From positions 22,912 through 86,911 of the forward strand of contig WTXI01000154.1 of assembly GCA_022376515.1 (NCBI GenBank): 64,000 nucleotides of DNA, read 5' to 3'. The notes beneath the pieces are model-generated. The model was not told the DNA's origin and searched no databases. It was given only the letters and a program-made list of their open reading frames with translations. Below, in pieces: positions 1 to 11,900 of the stretch; position 1 is the first letter of the stretch; each line of letters opens with the position of its first letter. Position numbers and translations under genes: made by a program. The stretch is from Lactifluus volemus. Lineage: Eukaryota > Basidiomycota > Agaricomycetes > Russulales > Russulaceae.

Positions 1-3000
1 GATAATCTCGGTGTCATCGTGAAAAAGCTCATACAGCGCCTGTTGGGACACTCTCGAGGTCGTACTGGAGGATTGTTGGATCATTTGTACGAAGAAGTTC
101 TCAAAGAATACTTCAAATCAGAGAAGCACAGTCACTATTTCGGTCCATCATGGGACAGCTTTTTGCTGCGATCGAGCCCCTCTCCATCCAGTCCTTAATT
201 TCTTTGCGACGCCATGCACCCATTGATGATCCTGAGGATTTTGATCCTGTTCCTGTACTTGAAACTCTTCGTCGTCTTGGCTCGCTGTGAGCAACGTGAC
301 TTCATCGGATCATACGCGTCCCATCCTTCCTCTCCATACCTCATTCCGTGATTTTCTAACCAATAAGACGAACGATGTGTTCTATGTGGACCTCTCCGAT
401 GCCCACCGACAGTTGGCACATTCCTGCCTTGGCTCAATGCTCGATAGTCTCAAATTCAACATCTGCAAACTCGAGTCGTCATATCTCGCCAACAGCGACG
501 TCCCTGACCTTGAATCTCGAATCACCGAACACATTCCATCTGGACTATCTTACGCTGTGTTTACTGGGTCGACCATTTAGGACATTTTGGCTTCGACCAG
601 GATATCTTCAAAAGGTCCGATCGCTCTTCGAGACAAAATTTCTGTTTTGGCTGGAAGTGCTTAGCATCAAGAGCCGTGTGGGCCCTGTTTCCCCAGTAGT
701 ATCATCGTGGTTGCAGCTTGAGGTAGGTACACCCCATAATTGAGTATGATATGTAATGACATTTGGGTAAAACAGCGTACTCAGCCAGAAGTGCAGGAAT
801 TGTTGGGATTGGTGCATGATGCGTCCGCATTTGTGCGGTATTTCGGAATGGCCGTGGCGAAGAGTGCTCCGCATATCTATGTGTCTGCCCTCCCTTTCAC
901 ACCAACCTCTTCCCGCATCCGCAATCGATACCTTTCCCTGTTTCCTCACACATTGACCTTGGAACGTGGGGAGTTGTCTCATTGGCCAGCATTGGAAATG
1001 ACGATTCATGCACATAGTGCCTGGGCTTGTCTATGGCATTTTCGCCGGACGGGCAACGGATCGCATCGGCCTCTGGAGATAGCACAATTTGCGTTTGGGA
1101 TGCCACGACGGGAGAGATCGTAGCGGGCCCGTTTACTGGACACACCAGTTACGTCACTTCTGTTGCATTTTCGCCGGACGGCCAGCGCATTGCATCGAGC
1201 TCGGGCGACTGCACGATTCGCGTGTGGGATGTCGCAACAGGACAAATCGTAACGGACCCATTTACTGGACATACAGCAGAGGTCCTTTCTGTTTCATTCT
1301 CCCCGGACGGGCGGCACGTCGCATCGGCCTCGCAGGATTGCACAATTCGCGTTTGGGATACCACAACGGGAGAAACCGTAGCGGGCCCGTTTACTGGACA
1401 CACCGATTCGGTCGAATCTGTTGCATTCTCACCAGACGGGCGGTGTATTGCATCGGCCTCGAATGATAGAACGATATGCGTGTGGGATGCTGCAACAGGA
1501 CAGATCGTAGCGGGTCCGTTTACTGGACACACCGATTGGGTTAGATCTGTTTCATTTTCGCCGGACGGACAGCGCATCGCATCGGCCTCGCATGACCACA
1601 CAATCCGCGTTTGGGATATCACAACGGGAGAGGTCGTAGCAGGCCCATTTATTGGACACACCAGTTATGTCACAAGTGTTGCATTCTCGCCGGACGGGCA
1701 ACATATCGCATCGGCCTCTCCGATCGCACGATTTGCTTGTGGGATGCCACAATGGGAGAGATAGCAGCAGGCCCGTTTACCGGACACACCGATGATGTCA
1801 ATTCTGTTGCATTCTCGCCGGATGGACAGCGCATTGCATCGGCCTCTTCGACGGCACGATTCGCGTGTGGGACGCCGCAGTAGGACAGATCGTAGCTGAT
1901 TCGTTTACTGGACACTCCGGTGGGGTCACATCTATTGCATTCTCGCCAGACGGACAGCGCATCGCATCAGGCTCGGATGATCACGTGATTTGTATGTGGG
2001 ATGCCGCGACAGGACAGATTGTAGCGGACCCGTTTACTGGACACACCGATCGGGTCAGATCTGTTGCATTCTCGCCGGACGGACAGCGCGTTGCATCGTG
2101 CTCAGCCGATGATACGACTCGTGTGTGGGATGCCGCAACAGGGCAAGTCGTAGCGGACCAGGATACTGATTGGGTCAACGCTGTTGCATTCTCGCCGGAC
2201 GGGCGGCACATTGCATCGGCTTATTTGATCGCACGATTCGCATTTGGGATGCCACAACAGGAAGGGTCGTAGCGGGCCCGTTTCTGGACACACTTACTGG
2301 GTCACATCTGTTGCATTCTCGCCGGACGGGCGGTGCATTGCATCATCCTCGGACGATTGTACGATTCGTGTGTGGGATGCTGCAACAGGGCAAGTCGTAG
2401 CGGGCCCGTTTGCTGGACACACCAAACCGGTCAACTCTGTTGCATTCTCGCCGGACGGACAGCGCCTCACATCGGCCTCAGACGATGCCACGATTTGCGT
2501 GTGGGATATCACAACCGGACAGATCATAGTGGGCCCATTTACTGGACACACCGCTCCGGTCAGCTCTGCTGTATTCTCGCCGGACGGGAAGCGCATCGCG
2601 TCGGCCTCATACGATTGTACGATCGCATGTGGGATGCCGCAACAGGAGAGATGGTAGCGGGTCCGTTTGCTGGACACACCTCTTATGTCAATTCCGTTGC
2701 ATTCTCTCCAGATGGGCAGCGAATCGCATCGGCCTCAAGTGATCACACGATTCGCATGTGGGAAGTTACAATAGGACAGGTTGGAGCGGGCCAATCTACT
2801 GGACACACCTCAGGGATCAGATCTGCGGAGGTTGTACCGAAAGATGCTGACAAAATCCTAGATCAGTCCCCGATCAATACTGATGGTTGGATATGTGGAG
2901 AAGAGAAAGGACTTTTTTTATGGATTCCCGAACTTCACAGGCGGCGTCTTTATACACCCAGGACTGTCTGGATCGCAGGTGGACATGAGACGCGGCTTGA

Positions 3001-3058
3001 TTTCTCAAAGTTTGCGTATGGATTAAATTGGGCTACAGTCTATGGTTACAATTCATAG
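1..3058 (+). pseudogene. NACHT-WD40 NLR-like gene, copy A, 3' part, frame broken
   Basis: This is the C-terminal portion of an NLR-like protein: the tail of the post-NACHT helical region (1 to about 725), an intron at about 724-775, then WD40 repeats from about 1016 and a non-repeat tail ending at a TAG near 3056. The intact equivalent is copy C (22437-25510). Relative to C the frame breaks several times, for example near 120, in the repeats near 1730 and 1850, and near 2160, where about a dozen bases of repeat 10 are gone. Individual stretches such as 1027-1764 still read five to six perfect repeats. The breaks could be real decay or consensus errors in a near-identical tandem array. The encoded family (signal-transducing NTPases with a ligand-sensing propeller) acts in fungal non-self recognition. 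The function of this particular protein is unknown. Confidence 0.8.
1016..2819 (+). repeat. WD40 repeat array of NLR copy A (129-bp units)
   Basis: About 14 direct units of 129 bp (43 residues), each with the core SPDG-x-(R/H)-(I/V)-A-S and ending in the GHT of the next blade. Units differ mainly in the two residues after GHT and the residue just before the D of the D-x-T-I-(R/C) strand. Small deletions break the register in several units. Confidence 0.9.
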
Positions 3059-3119
3059 AAATAGAATCGGTGTACACTTTTGATTTATTTTTCTGTAGTC
3101 ATTCCCTCTATCGGATACT

Positions 3120-3125
3120 AATAAA
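3120..3125 (+). promoter_or_regulatory. Candidate polyadenylation signal AATAAA, NLR copy A
   Basis: AATAAA occurs about 60 bases after the NLR stop codon and is conserved in the other two copies at 14393-14398 and 25573-25578. Fungal polyadenylation signals are loose, so this is suggestive only. Confidence 0.4.
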
Positions 3126-3431
3126 TAATCGCGGACAGTCAGGTTAAAGACTGATGAATCAATTTGAGGGTGTGTTTGCCGAGACTCACGTGCCTGGCAC
3201 CGGTAACGTGACAGTCATGTGACTATTGTGCCTTAAAGAGAGGTCCTCGACAAGAAAGAAAAGTTAAAAACGGTTTTTCGGGACTTGTAAGCAGTTGAAA
3301 GGTGCACAGAAGCGATCGAATTATTTGTAGGATTGCTGATCTCGGCGCGAGAACCAGCAGAGTAGAATGTTATTTTCGATTGCTGTGCTGCTCTGAACTA
3401 AAGAACAACGAAACGTTACACATCAAGCGAA

Positions 3432-5676
3432 TCATACCATTGCCTCGTCAAAGGGGTCTTCCCAGTCCTCCAACCAAGCCTTGACAAACTCAACCATCTC
3501 ACTATGAATTTGCCCAATTTTCTTGGGTTCCTTCTCGCCCTTCCTGAGCCCGTTCTCGTCCCAGTGGTGGACACCACCTAGCAGCATGTCATTCCACAGT
3601 TTTATCTCACCAAGTGAAAAAACTAGGACACACCAGGAATAATTTTGAATGGCCTAACCACTGTGTCCTCACGTTCCTCCGCACCACCGTAAGTACTATG
3701 TGGCGTGTATGGGCGCCACGGATCAACTGCGAACCCATCCATAGTCAGCATCGCCGGACCCGTTCAAGAAAGGGGTAGAACGACTGAATATACATACCTT
3801 CACCGTCAATAAATGCTAACCTATCAGCTGCAATGTGGTAATCGCCTAGCACGTTCACGGCAGTGACATTTGGCAGCGGAGGCACTTTGTAGTATTCTCC
3901 CGGTGGGAATGCCTGAATACATATCTTGTGCTCATAGTCGATGTCCAATAGGCGCGAAATAATAGTAGGGGTGCCAACTGGTGGCGCGGTCTACAAATGG
4001 ATGTCAGCATGGGCGGTGATGTGGTGATGCGAAGACATACGGTCAAGTAGCCCCATTGTGTGCAGTACTGGAACACCCACGGGCGCCAGTCTTCACTGAG
4101 ATCTGTGATCTGATATTTTGAATCTTCGTTTGTCCCAAAGCAATCTTCCACAGTCAAACCCATATCTTGTGGGCAGAGTACGACAATGTTCTTCGCGGTC
4201 ACAAAAGCTTTGTGATTCAAGATGCATAAGGGTAAGGTATGCGTACCTCTCGGATCCACTTGGCGTAATTTAAAGAGCGATGTTAGCTTTCAGTCCTCTC
4301 CCAGGAGCACCGTACGCTCCGTGTCTTTCAGGGTCGGCGTGTCGCCGTTCAGTGTCGCACAGAACTGATCGAATGTCGTCGAGCTAACAGCAGGATCCCA
4401 GTTCTGATCCTCCACGTGCTCAGCGGATACTGTTCCAGCAGCACATTAGTTCCGCCTATCTTATGAAGCAGGTCCGAGACATACCTCGAGCACCGAGACA
4501 AAGTCCTTATCTGATTCCAGCTCGCTGAGGCCAAACAGGCTTTTCAGTCGGCCGCGCAGGGGGCCGATTTTGAGAAGCGAATCAATCATGCTGATGCTAT
4601 TCACGAGGTTGGATGAACAAATTGGGTCCGCGGCGAGCCGGATGACGTCCATGTACTCCCAATTCATGAGCACAGCGTGCGTCACCGCTGGGGGCGGGAG
4701 GAGGTTTAGTATCGTTTGTGAAGAATGATTGAAAAAAAAGGTGCGCACCACTCGACGCAATAGCACCAAACACGAGATCAGGATACAGCACTCGCATGTG
4801 AGCTGCCCGTGCTCCTGCATATGACCCCTACAAAACTCGACATTAACAACGGGATGACCACCATCACAGGACGCGGAGAGGGCACACGAACACCATAGTA
4901 TATCCATGGTGTCTTTCGGGCCGTAAGGTTCTCGTGATGTTCTCGAATTTGACATTGCGCATAAAATTGGCCGAGTCTTCGAGTGCTTGCTCGTTGTTGA
5001 GCCACCTACAGCACCGCATGATGGGGAATAAGCTGGATCAATATAAGAGCGCGCGGAGGGGTCGACATGGCATGAGGCGGCGAGGACAAGCGCACCTTAG
5101 GGAATCAGTCGAAAAGTTTTGGACACCCACAGACTTGCCTGGACCAAATCCCGGTCGCACGTCAGCGCATGAAAAGTCTAGGCTCAATCCAGGGATACAC
5201 GTACCATAATATCTATGCTCTAGCACAACTGCGATGCCGCCTGTCGCACGTGCCAAAATATCCCCAACACCTGTGTCCAAGAACGGCAGACGGTCCTCCC
5301 CTTAGTCTCGCCCCCATCGATAACGATGACCGGTGAGCCATGACGTGGTTTATAGTGTCGTGTGTTGACCCAGAAACGTTGTTGAAACGTCGCGTCGGTG
5401 GTGTTGTCAAAGTGATCGAGTGGCTGGGTGAACGTCTGAACGGAGAACTCGGATGCCGCGACGGCGACAACGAGTGGTGCTTGTAATGTGCTGGCATGCG
5501 CCGGCACCTCAGCCCCTTGATCGGGATGCGAGGTTATGCCAGCAGCGCGTCGATGGAGATTTTGAAAGTTGACCCCCTGTGCATTATGGAGGACGTGCTC
5601 GTGAAGGGCATTGCTGCCCCCGTACCGACGAGCACGACAATAAGAGATATCCAAATGTGTGGAAAGCCCACACCAT
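3432..5676 (-). pseudogene. Peptidase family S28 (serine carboxypeptidase) gene, copy A, frame broken
   Basis: Second copy of the gene that is intact at 25899-28148. The same ten exons can be followed on the minus strand: HRYYG at the end of exon 1, the region of the GSYAGARAA serine motif near 4795-4830, the DPW aspartate region near 3720 and the HHWDEN histidine region near 3570. It differs from copy C by small indels. The signal-peptide exon is frameshifted just after the start codon (missing bases near 5655), and further gaps lie near 4280, 4425 and 5305. Several breaks are single bases in an otherwise almost identical sequence, so either recent inactivation or consensus error is possible. 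It is tail to tail with the NLR copy to its left, about 370 bp stop to stop. Confidence 0.75.
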
Positions 5677-6485
5677 ACGGTGTGGCCGAGAGAGAAGAGA
5701 ACGACACCCTCATGAAGGTAAATACTGTACTCCGGGCGGGGTCCTCCGACGATCCCACGGGTTCAATTCCTTAGCGCCAGGGCTCATATAAACGCCCATT
5801 AAGCTCAAAAGTTGAATAGATTTATTTCACAACGGCATTTATAGAACGTAACGATTTGATTCCACCGAATTGATGGCCTATATCTGCTAATGTTGCTCCG
5901 CCTTATACTGCGGCCGTGACTAGACTTCAATTGGGGGCATGGCAAGTGGAGAGAATCATATCGAACAAACATCCCATATATGCTAATACGAGTTACTTGG
6001 CACAGCTTTCAACGTCGCGGGCCACAGGGATGGTGCAAGTACAGCGATCTCGTTACGACGAGTTGGTGTCGAAATCAAGTTACAGTATCAGTGTATGCTG
6101 TCGCCTAAATGTAGATTACATTTTATTGAGCTAACAGTTTGATTGATCGCAAAGCAAAGAGAAGACCAGAGGTCAGCGTCTACACCGTACTAAGCGCCCA
6201 GTTTCTACCGCTGAGCGGTTGCGATACCCTCCCAATTTCCTACTTCCTCAATTCTTAATGTTTGTCAGGGACTCCTCGGAAATCGCTAGCATACTGTTAG
6301 GCTTGTTTCTTAGGCCGCATAGCCTGAAGGCATAGATGAAGCACAGCTTCCGCAAGTATTAACTATTTAAGCTCTATATCGGAGACGAGCAAAGTCAACC
6401 TGCCCATCTAAATACTTGTGGCTATCGCACCATCCCCCAGCAAAATTATTGAAGTTTTAGAGGCATGTCGTGCGTACCATCCCCA
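5677..6485. other. Intergenic stretch between S28 and proteasome remnant (unit A)
   Basis: No gene recognised. The S28 promoter should lie in the first 150 bases; a TATAT-type element is visible on the minus strand near 5789-5794. The same stretch is present in unit B (16968-17800). In unit C it is interrupted by 1.3 kb of extra sequence at about 28590-29888. Confidence 0.5.
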
Positions 6486-7500
6486 ACATCTATACACCTT
6501 GCTCGAGGATACAAAAGTCGACTGGCGTGCCCTCAGCTTCGTGTATGCTGCACGGGCCTAAAACACCAATCGAGGTGTTGTTCGTCGTGAGTTCCTTGTC
6601 CTGCTGCAGCATCTCGCGGAGCGCGTGCAACCAGGGGGAATCAATCTTCCAAACTGCCACAAAAACGTTCGGTTCCGGGACAAATGAAACACTTTTCGGT
6701 AAGATGATGGTCACAAAAGGAAGGTGAAGGAATACGGTACCATCAGCATAAGACTCAAAATGCTTCTCGAAATACGTCTTAACGCTTTGGCTACGGCTGC
6801 CGATTGCGACGGCAAGGTAAGTTACTGTCACTTGGCCATGCGCTTGGTGAGAACTTGTATATGTGTGGTCCAGTGTGGTCTAGCCTGATGACCAGGACGC
6901 CGACACCGTATGGACGTCGGCCATATTCCTGTGTGTCCACTTGGGCCCCTGCGTGGTTGATCAATACATACATCAGTTGCCACAAAAAAAACCGTGAATT
7001 CAGAAAAATGGTGAAACACACTGTCAGGGATGACCGACACGAGACGGTTTACGGGACGGGCTGGTTGAAGACTATCGTGGATGCCATGGCCTGCTGGCGC
7101 ATAAAGTTCCTAAACTTTGAGATGAGATCGTTTGGGTCTGTGGGTGGGACTTAATGTGAGAAATATAGAACGACGAAGGAGTACACGTGCATCCGAGGTT
7201 AGGCCTGCGATCGCAATGCCGACGTGATCGTCGATGCGGAACATCATTTGCTGGTACGAGGCGGCTGCTGAGCGCTGGAAAACGTAGGTGTGAACCGAAG
7301 GAATGAGACGAAGCGCTGCTGCTGCTATGGGCATGACATCGTACACACTTTGAGAGAAAGGAGGATCGCATGGTTTTCGAGCGCAGACCGACTGCTCCCG
7401 ATCCCTGCTTGACGGAGTGCATACTCTACTTGATGTAATCTGCCTGGGGCGAGAAGACGATGTTGTCAGAGTCGGTAGGTGTTATGACGGAAAGGATGAG
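6486..7500 (-). pseudogene. 20S proteasome alpha subunit (PSMA1/PRE5 type) remnant, copy A
   Basis: Reading the minus strand from 7500 to 6486, blocks of a proteasome alpha subunit appear in the right order but in different frames: VKQGSGAVGLRSKT near 7400, FRIDDHVGIAIAGLTSDARV near 7190-7250, [12 protein letters not shown] near 6890-6930, [12 protein letters not shown] near 6855-6890, [20 protein letters not shown] near 6740-6810 and QQDKELTTNNTSIGVLGP near 6555-6610. These are hallmarks of the alpha subunit called PSMA1 in animals and PRE5 in yeast, a structural subunit of the 20S core. The N-terminal SPQGRLHQVEYAL motif is damaged here (near 7440) but reads cleanly in copy B. There are multiple frameshifts, and several conserved positions between blocks are lost. 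A functional PSMA1 gene presumably exists elsewhere; this looks like a duplicated, decaying copy. Confidence 0.75.
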
Positions 7501-7709
7501 GGTAGCGCAAAAGTTTCAATCTCGACAGACGCCGCGCGTCCAATTGAAGTTGACGCGTCTTACTTGAATTCATATTCATTTATTAGTCTCAGTCCTATTC
7601 TCACGTATCCAAACTCCTCTGGATATCCTAACCACTATATAAATCACAAGAGGCCGCTGTATACCGCGTGATGTGCAAATCTAGAAATGTTGATGGTGAT
7701 GGTTTGAAC

Positions 7710-8300
7710 CGCTCGTTTCGCGCGAATTCGAGTTGGCCCGTAACCAGGCCATCATATTCAACTTCATGTCGAGTGGAGCGAATGGCTGAGCGTGGAGAAG
7801 ATCAGCGAACGGGCAGCAGGCGGGTCGTCAGTGAGGCACCGTTTTTGTTCAAGTATCCTCTTCCTGACTGTGCTTTCATTTCACAGGTTTTTCCCTTGTC
7901 GATTGTGCGCTACAGCACCTTCGCGGACAAATCCCATCCCATTTTCTATCACAATTTGGTCGACATCATCTACCTTTCATCCGGCCTGTCCAATGCCCTC
8001 CTTTTCTCGAGAACGCGTCCGTTCATGCTCCCGCATGACATACCGATCCCCGGCACAACAACAGAGACGACTCGCGCATCGTTACCATCGAGGCCTCGCT
8101 CTGCGAAAGTTTAAATGAAGTAGCCAGGGCCAGAGACTCGGATCATTCGGACTCCCGCGCTGCGAGTCTCCAGGTGATTACAGGCCAGGGGCTGACCCTG
8201 GGAGTGAAATGAGTGTTCAAGGGCCAAAAGCCTTGTCTGAGGAGAAATTGGGTGTACAGTACGAGTTGACGAATGGATCACTGGCATCGCATCCCTAGAC
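7710..8300 (+). pseudogene. Decayed fragment resembling the C-terminal part of a fungal 7TM receptor, copy A
   Basis: No intact gene. In shifting frames the plus strand reads REFELARNQAIIFNF (near 7720-7765), then FPLSIVRYSTFADKSHPIFY and VDIIYLSSGLSNALLF followed by TRP-x-LLPHDIP (near 7890-8055), and a hydrophilic tail near 8150-8290. A segment of the form PLSIVR-x(n)-D-I-I-hydrophobic-S-G-N-x-LLF-x-TR is reminiscent of the last transmembrane helices of Git3/glucose-receptor-like and related fungal 7TM proteins, followed by a cytoplasmic tail. This assignment rests on my reading of hydrophobicity and short motifs and is weak. No start region or earlier helices were found, so it is probably a truncated piece brought along by the duplication. 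Confidence 0.4.
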
Positions 8301-8965
8301 GTCGGATGGTCTCCTTGGACATTCATTAAGTTATTACATGCTGTACATTACACATCTACCACTGTATTAAAGTGTGCTGTGATGGACGCTCCCAAGATTT
8401 AGCACATTAATCATGGGGGGCAGGCACGCTCATATAGAACGCCTTGGCTGTAGCGGCAGTGGGATGTGGGTTTTATGATGGGCTGTGGAGTACACCATGT
8501 GTGAGCTAGACAAAGAGAGTCGAAATAAAGGGAAAACTAAGGGATCTGCGATAACATTGGTGTGGACAAGATTCGCAAAGCAAGAAACGCAAAAAGAGGT
8601 AAAAATAATCGAGATCCGTAGGTCCACCACTTTGAGATAGCGTAGTGCAGGGCCATACTAATCGCCTTCTCTATATCGTTCTAATTTTAGATGCACCCCA
8701 AGCGGGTGGCCTTATTAATAAACAAAAGTTTGCACAGTAATTCGTTTGGGTATGAATCATTACCATTTAGGTCTATGTGGCGGCTGCCTCGAGGCGATAC
8801 TCAACCTCTCATCGATCTCATCCTTATCGATCTCTTCTGTAGCCACCAACTCGCAATTCGTATGCAAAATTCTCTCTCTTCCGATGTCCCTCTTTTAACC
8901 ATTTATACAGCCCGAGTCCTTTAACATCTAGAATAACCGACCTCAGCCGCACTCCAGTCACCGAT

Positions 8966-11900
8966 ATGCAATCTACTCATTCCCACTCCAACTAACCAGT
9001 ATGTGTCTTGATATCTCGCTGTCACAAGTACTAAATCTCTCTTCTCTGCCAGTCCTCAGAGCACAGAACCTCCACATATCAAGACTATCTCTCGAAAGGA
9101 ACGTCGTTTCTATGTTACTGTGACCGCTGGGGCGAGAACTTGGCATACACGAGCTGTGCGGAGCATGGGGAATCATGTGGAGTGGAACGAGGAGGTCGAT
9201 GCTTTGTAAGTACTCTTATACTTTTGCCTCTATTCACCAACTGAATCTCCTGTAGTGCCTTACAACCACATTCTCGTGTTACAATATCTCTGTATGCAAA
9301 AAGAGCCATGCAGAAAGACATCCTTGTTGGAACACAGGAAATAGGCTGTGAATCTCAACGCGGTTCGTCTTTTTAGGATTCTTGTTCGTGCGTCTGGCTG
9401 AGCATCCAACCTGTAGAGCTCAATATTGTTTTCGGCGGCACTGATCGACATGGACACCTGACAGAGCAGGCCACACCCTACATAACGATCACCATCTCAG
9501 CAAATCCGAGTTCGTCTGTGACTGCGTCAGACCACGCCCCAAACCCAAGAATGGCAGATCTGGACAACCCTGTCGCTGAAGAAGGTACTGCCCATTCTAT
9601 TCATACCACGCGACCGACGGCAACTTCCACCGCCCTACCTTCTTCATCTCGGATGGGTACCGTTCCATCGAGAGCGGTACTCCTGTGGGATCGATGGCGG
9701 ACAACCAGACGGAGATGTCACATACTCTGGATCGCGCTGGGGAAGCTTTGGATGCGGTAAAAACGTGGAAGACTACCGCTAATAGTATCAAATGGGTGAT
9801 GGACACAGTGAGTCCAATTCTAAAAGTATGCACAAAATATGTCTTCTCCCTACCCTTTGTTAACCTCATTCCGTCCCAGCTGAACCCCTATGCCAGCTTA
9901 GCATGGAGTCTGTTCTCAAAGATCCCCGAGGTATGTGTCCTTACTTTGTCGGAGGCCATGGAGGATCATTCATTTTTTTTTGTGACTTCGCTACCAGACC
10001 TTGGTACACCAGTTCCAGCTTGACGATAATGTCCGGACACTACTTATCGCGATACGGGACGCGTTTGAATTTGCGAAGGACGTGGACGTTTTGACGAGCA
10101 TTCGGCAGGGATCTACACAGGCAAAAGTCCTCGAGGAGATGCTGCAGTGTGTCTCCGAATCTGCCGAATTTATCGAATCGTATGCGAAGGACGTGCAAGT
10201 CGGTACGTCGTCTTGACCATTTTCGTTTCTTATTATTAACATGTGATTTCCAGGGAAACGAGTTTTAAGAATATCGGCGGCCAGCTTGACGACAAAGTCG
10301 AACCTACCGCACCACGCTCATCCGACTGCATAAAAAGTTCCTCACATATTCTAATGTCATCGCTGGGGCTGCTGTCCTTCAGATACGAGATGATATGAGA
10401 GCGCAGCTAACGAAAACGTCGAACCAGGCATTGGAATCTGGTGCGTAACTCTGGCAAATCGTCGGATCGTCCATCTGACAGGGCGAGCGTAGAATTGAGG
10501 GCAATAATCGGAGAACGCCTGTTATAGGAGGGTGGCGATTCAACGATAGGAAGGGCTGTCATCCAGGCACTCGCCAAGATTTTTTGCACCACATCATTGA
10601 ATGGGTCGGGAATCCCGATCTGAACGTGGCCTCGTCCTCTTCGGCCAGGCAGGCACGGAAAGTCCTCGATTGCACATGAGGTCGCGCATCTCTTCGACAA
10701 GAAGTGTCTTGGTTCCTATGTCGCTTTTCGTCGAAAGGAGGAATCCATAGACGCCAAAGATGATGGTTATCATCTATTCACAACGCTTGCTCGTGATCTC
10801 TGCGATCGTTATCCTTCGTTCAAACTCGCCCTCGGGGAGGCCGTTGTGGACAATTCATCTTTTCGTAGCACCCGGGATTATCGTAGACTTTTTGAATGGT
10901 TCCTCCTTGAACCACTCAAGTACCTACAACTCGATGGCACGATCCTTATCGTCATCGATGCGTTGGATGAGAGTGGCATCACGATCGGCAAAAATGGACT
11001 ACATACATTCCTTGCCCAACATCTCAATGACCTCCCGCCAAACTTCCGCATATTCATCACTTCGAGGCCGGAGCATGGATCGAACCTGCGTTCGCCAACG
11101 CGAAGTCTGTCCGTACCCTCTACATGAATGACGCCCAAATGGCCGCCGACACGGAGCGCGATATTGGGATTTATCTCCAGAATGAGCTCCCCGAGGAAGT
11201 TTTCAAAGAACATGGTGACAGATTAGCGAAGGGGTCAGAGGGCCTGTTTCAGTGGGCTGCAGTTGCATCCGGATTCATCAATAGCCCTGATAATCTCGGC
11301 GTCATCGTGAAAAGGCTCATTCAGCGCCTGTTGGGACACTCTCGAGGTCATGGTGGAGGTCTGTTGGATCATTTGTACGAAGAAGTTCTCAAGAATACTT
11401 CAAATCAGAGGAAGCGCAGACACTATTTCGGTCCATCATGGGACATCTTTTTGCTGCGATCGAGCCCCTCTCCATCCAGTCCTTAATTTCATTGCGACGG
11501 CATGCACCCATTGATGATCCTGAGGATTTCGATCCTGTTCCTGTACTTGAAACACTTCGTCGTCTGGGCTCGCTGCTGAGCAACGTGACTTCATCGGATC
11601 ATACGCGTCCCATCCTTCCTCTCCATACCTCATTCCGTGATTTTCTAACCAATAGGACGAACGATGTGTTTTATGTGGACCTCGCCACGCCCACCGACAG
11701 TTGGCACATTCCTGCCTTGGCTTAATGCTAAATTGCCTCAAATTCAACATCTGCAAACTCGAGTCGTCATATCTCGCGAACAGCGACGTCCCTGACCTTG
11801 AATCTCGAATCGCCGAACACATTCCATCTGGACTATCATACGCGTGTGTTTACTGGGTCGATCATTTAGGCCATTTTGGCTTCGACCAGGATATCTTCAA

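Larger units (their letters stand above)
1..8965. repeat. Tandem segmental duplication, unit A (left-truncated)
   Basis: First of three direct copies of a unit of about 11.3 kb. The first bases match positions 11289 and 22437, giving offsets of 11288 and 11148. The unit carries an NLR gene, an S28 peptidase gene, a proteasome alpha subunit remnant and a 7TM-like remnant. The copy starts inside the NLR gene because the window begins there. The right edge is set by convention at the start codon of the next NLR copy. By eye A and B are nearly identical along their length, with scattered one-base indels. Confidence 0.9.

Noticed and set aside
1149..1661. Long minus strand open frames across the WD40 arrays (also in copies B and C)
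   Set aside because: They are antisense shadows of the 129-bp repeats: the same antisense peptide repeats with the unit, and there is no independent start, splice or domain.
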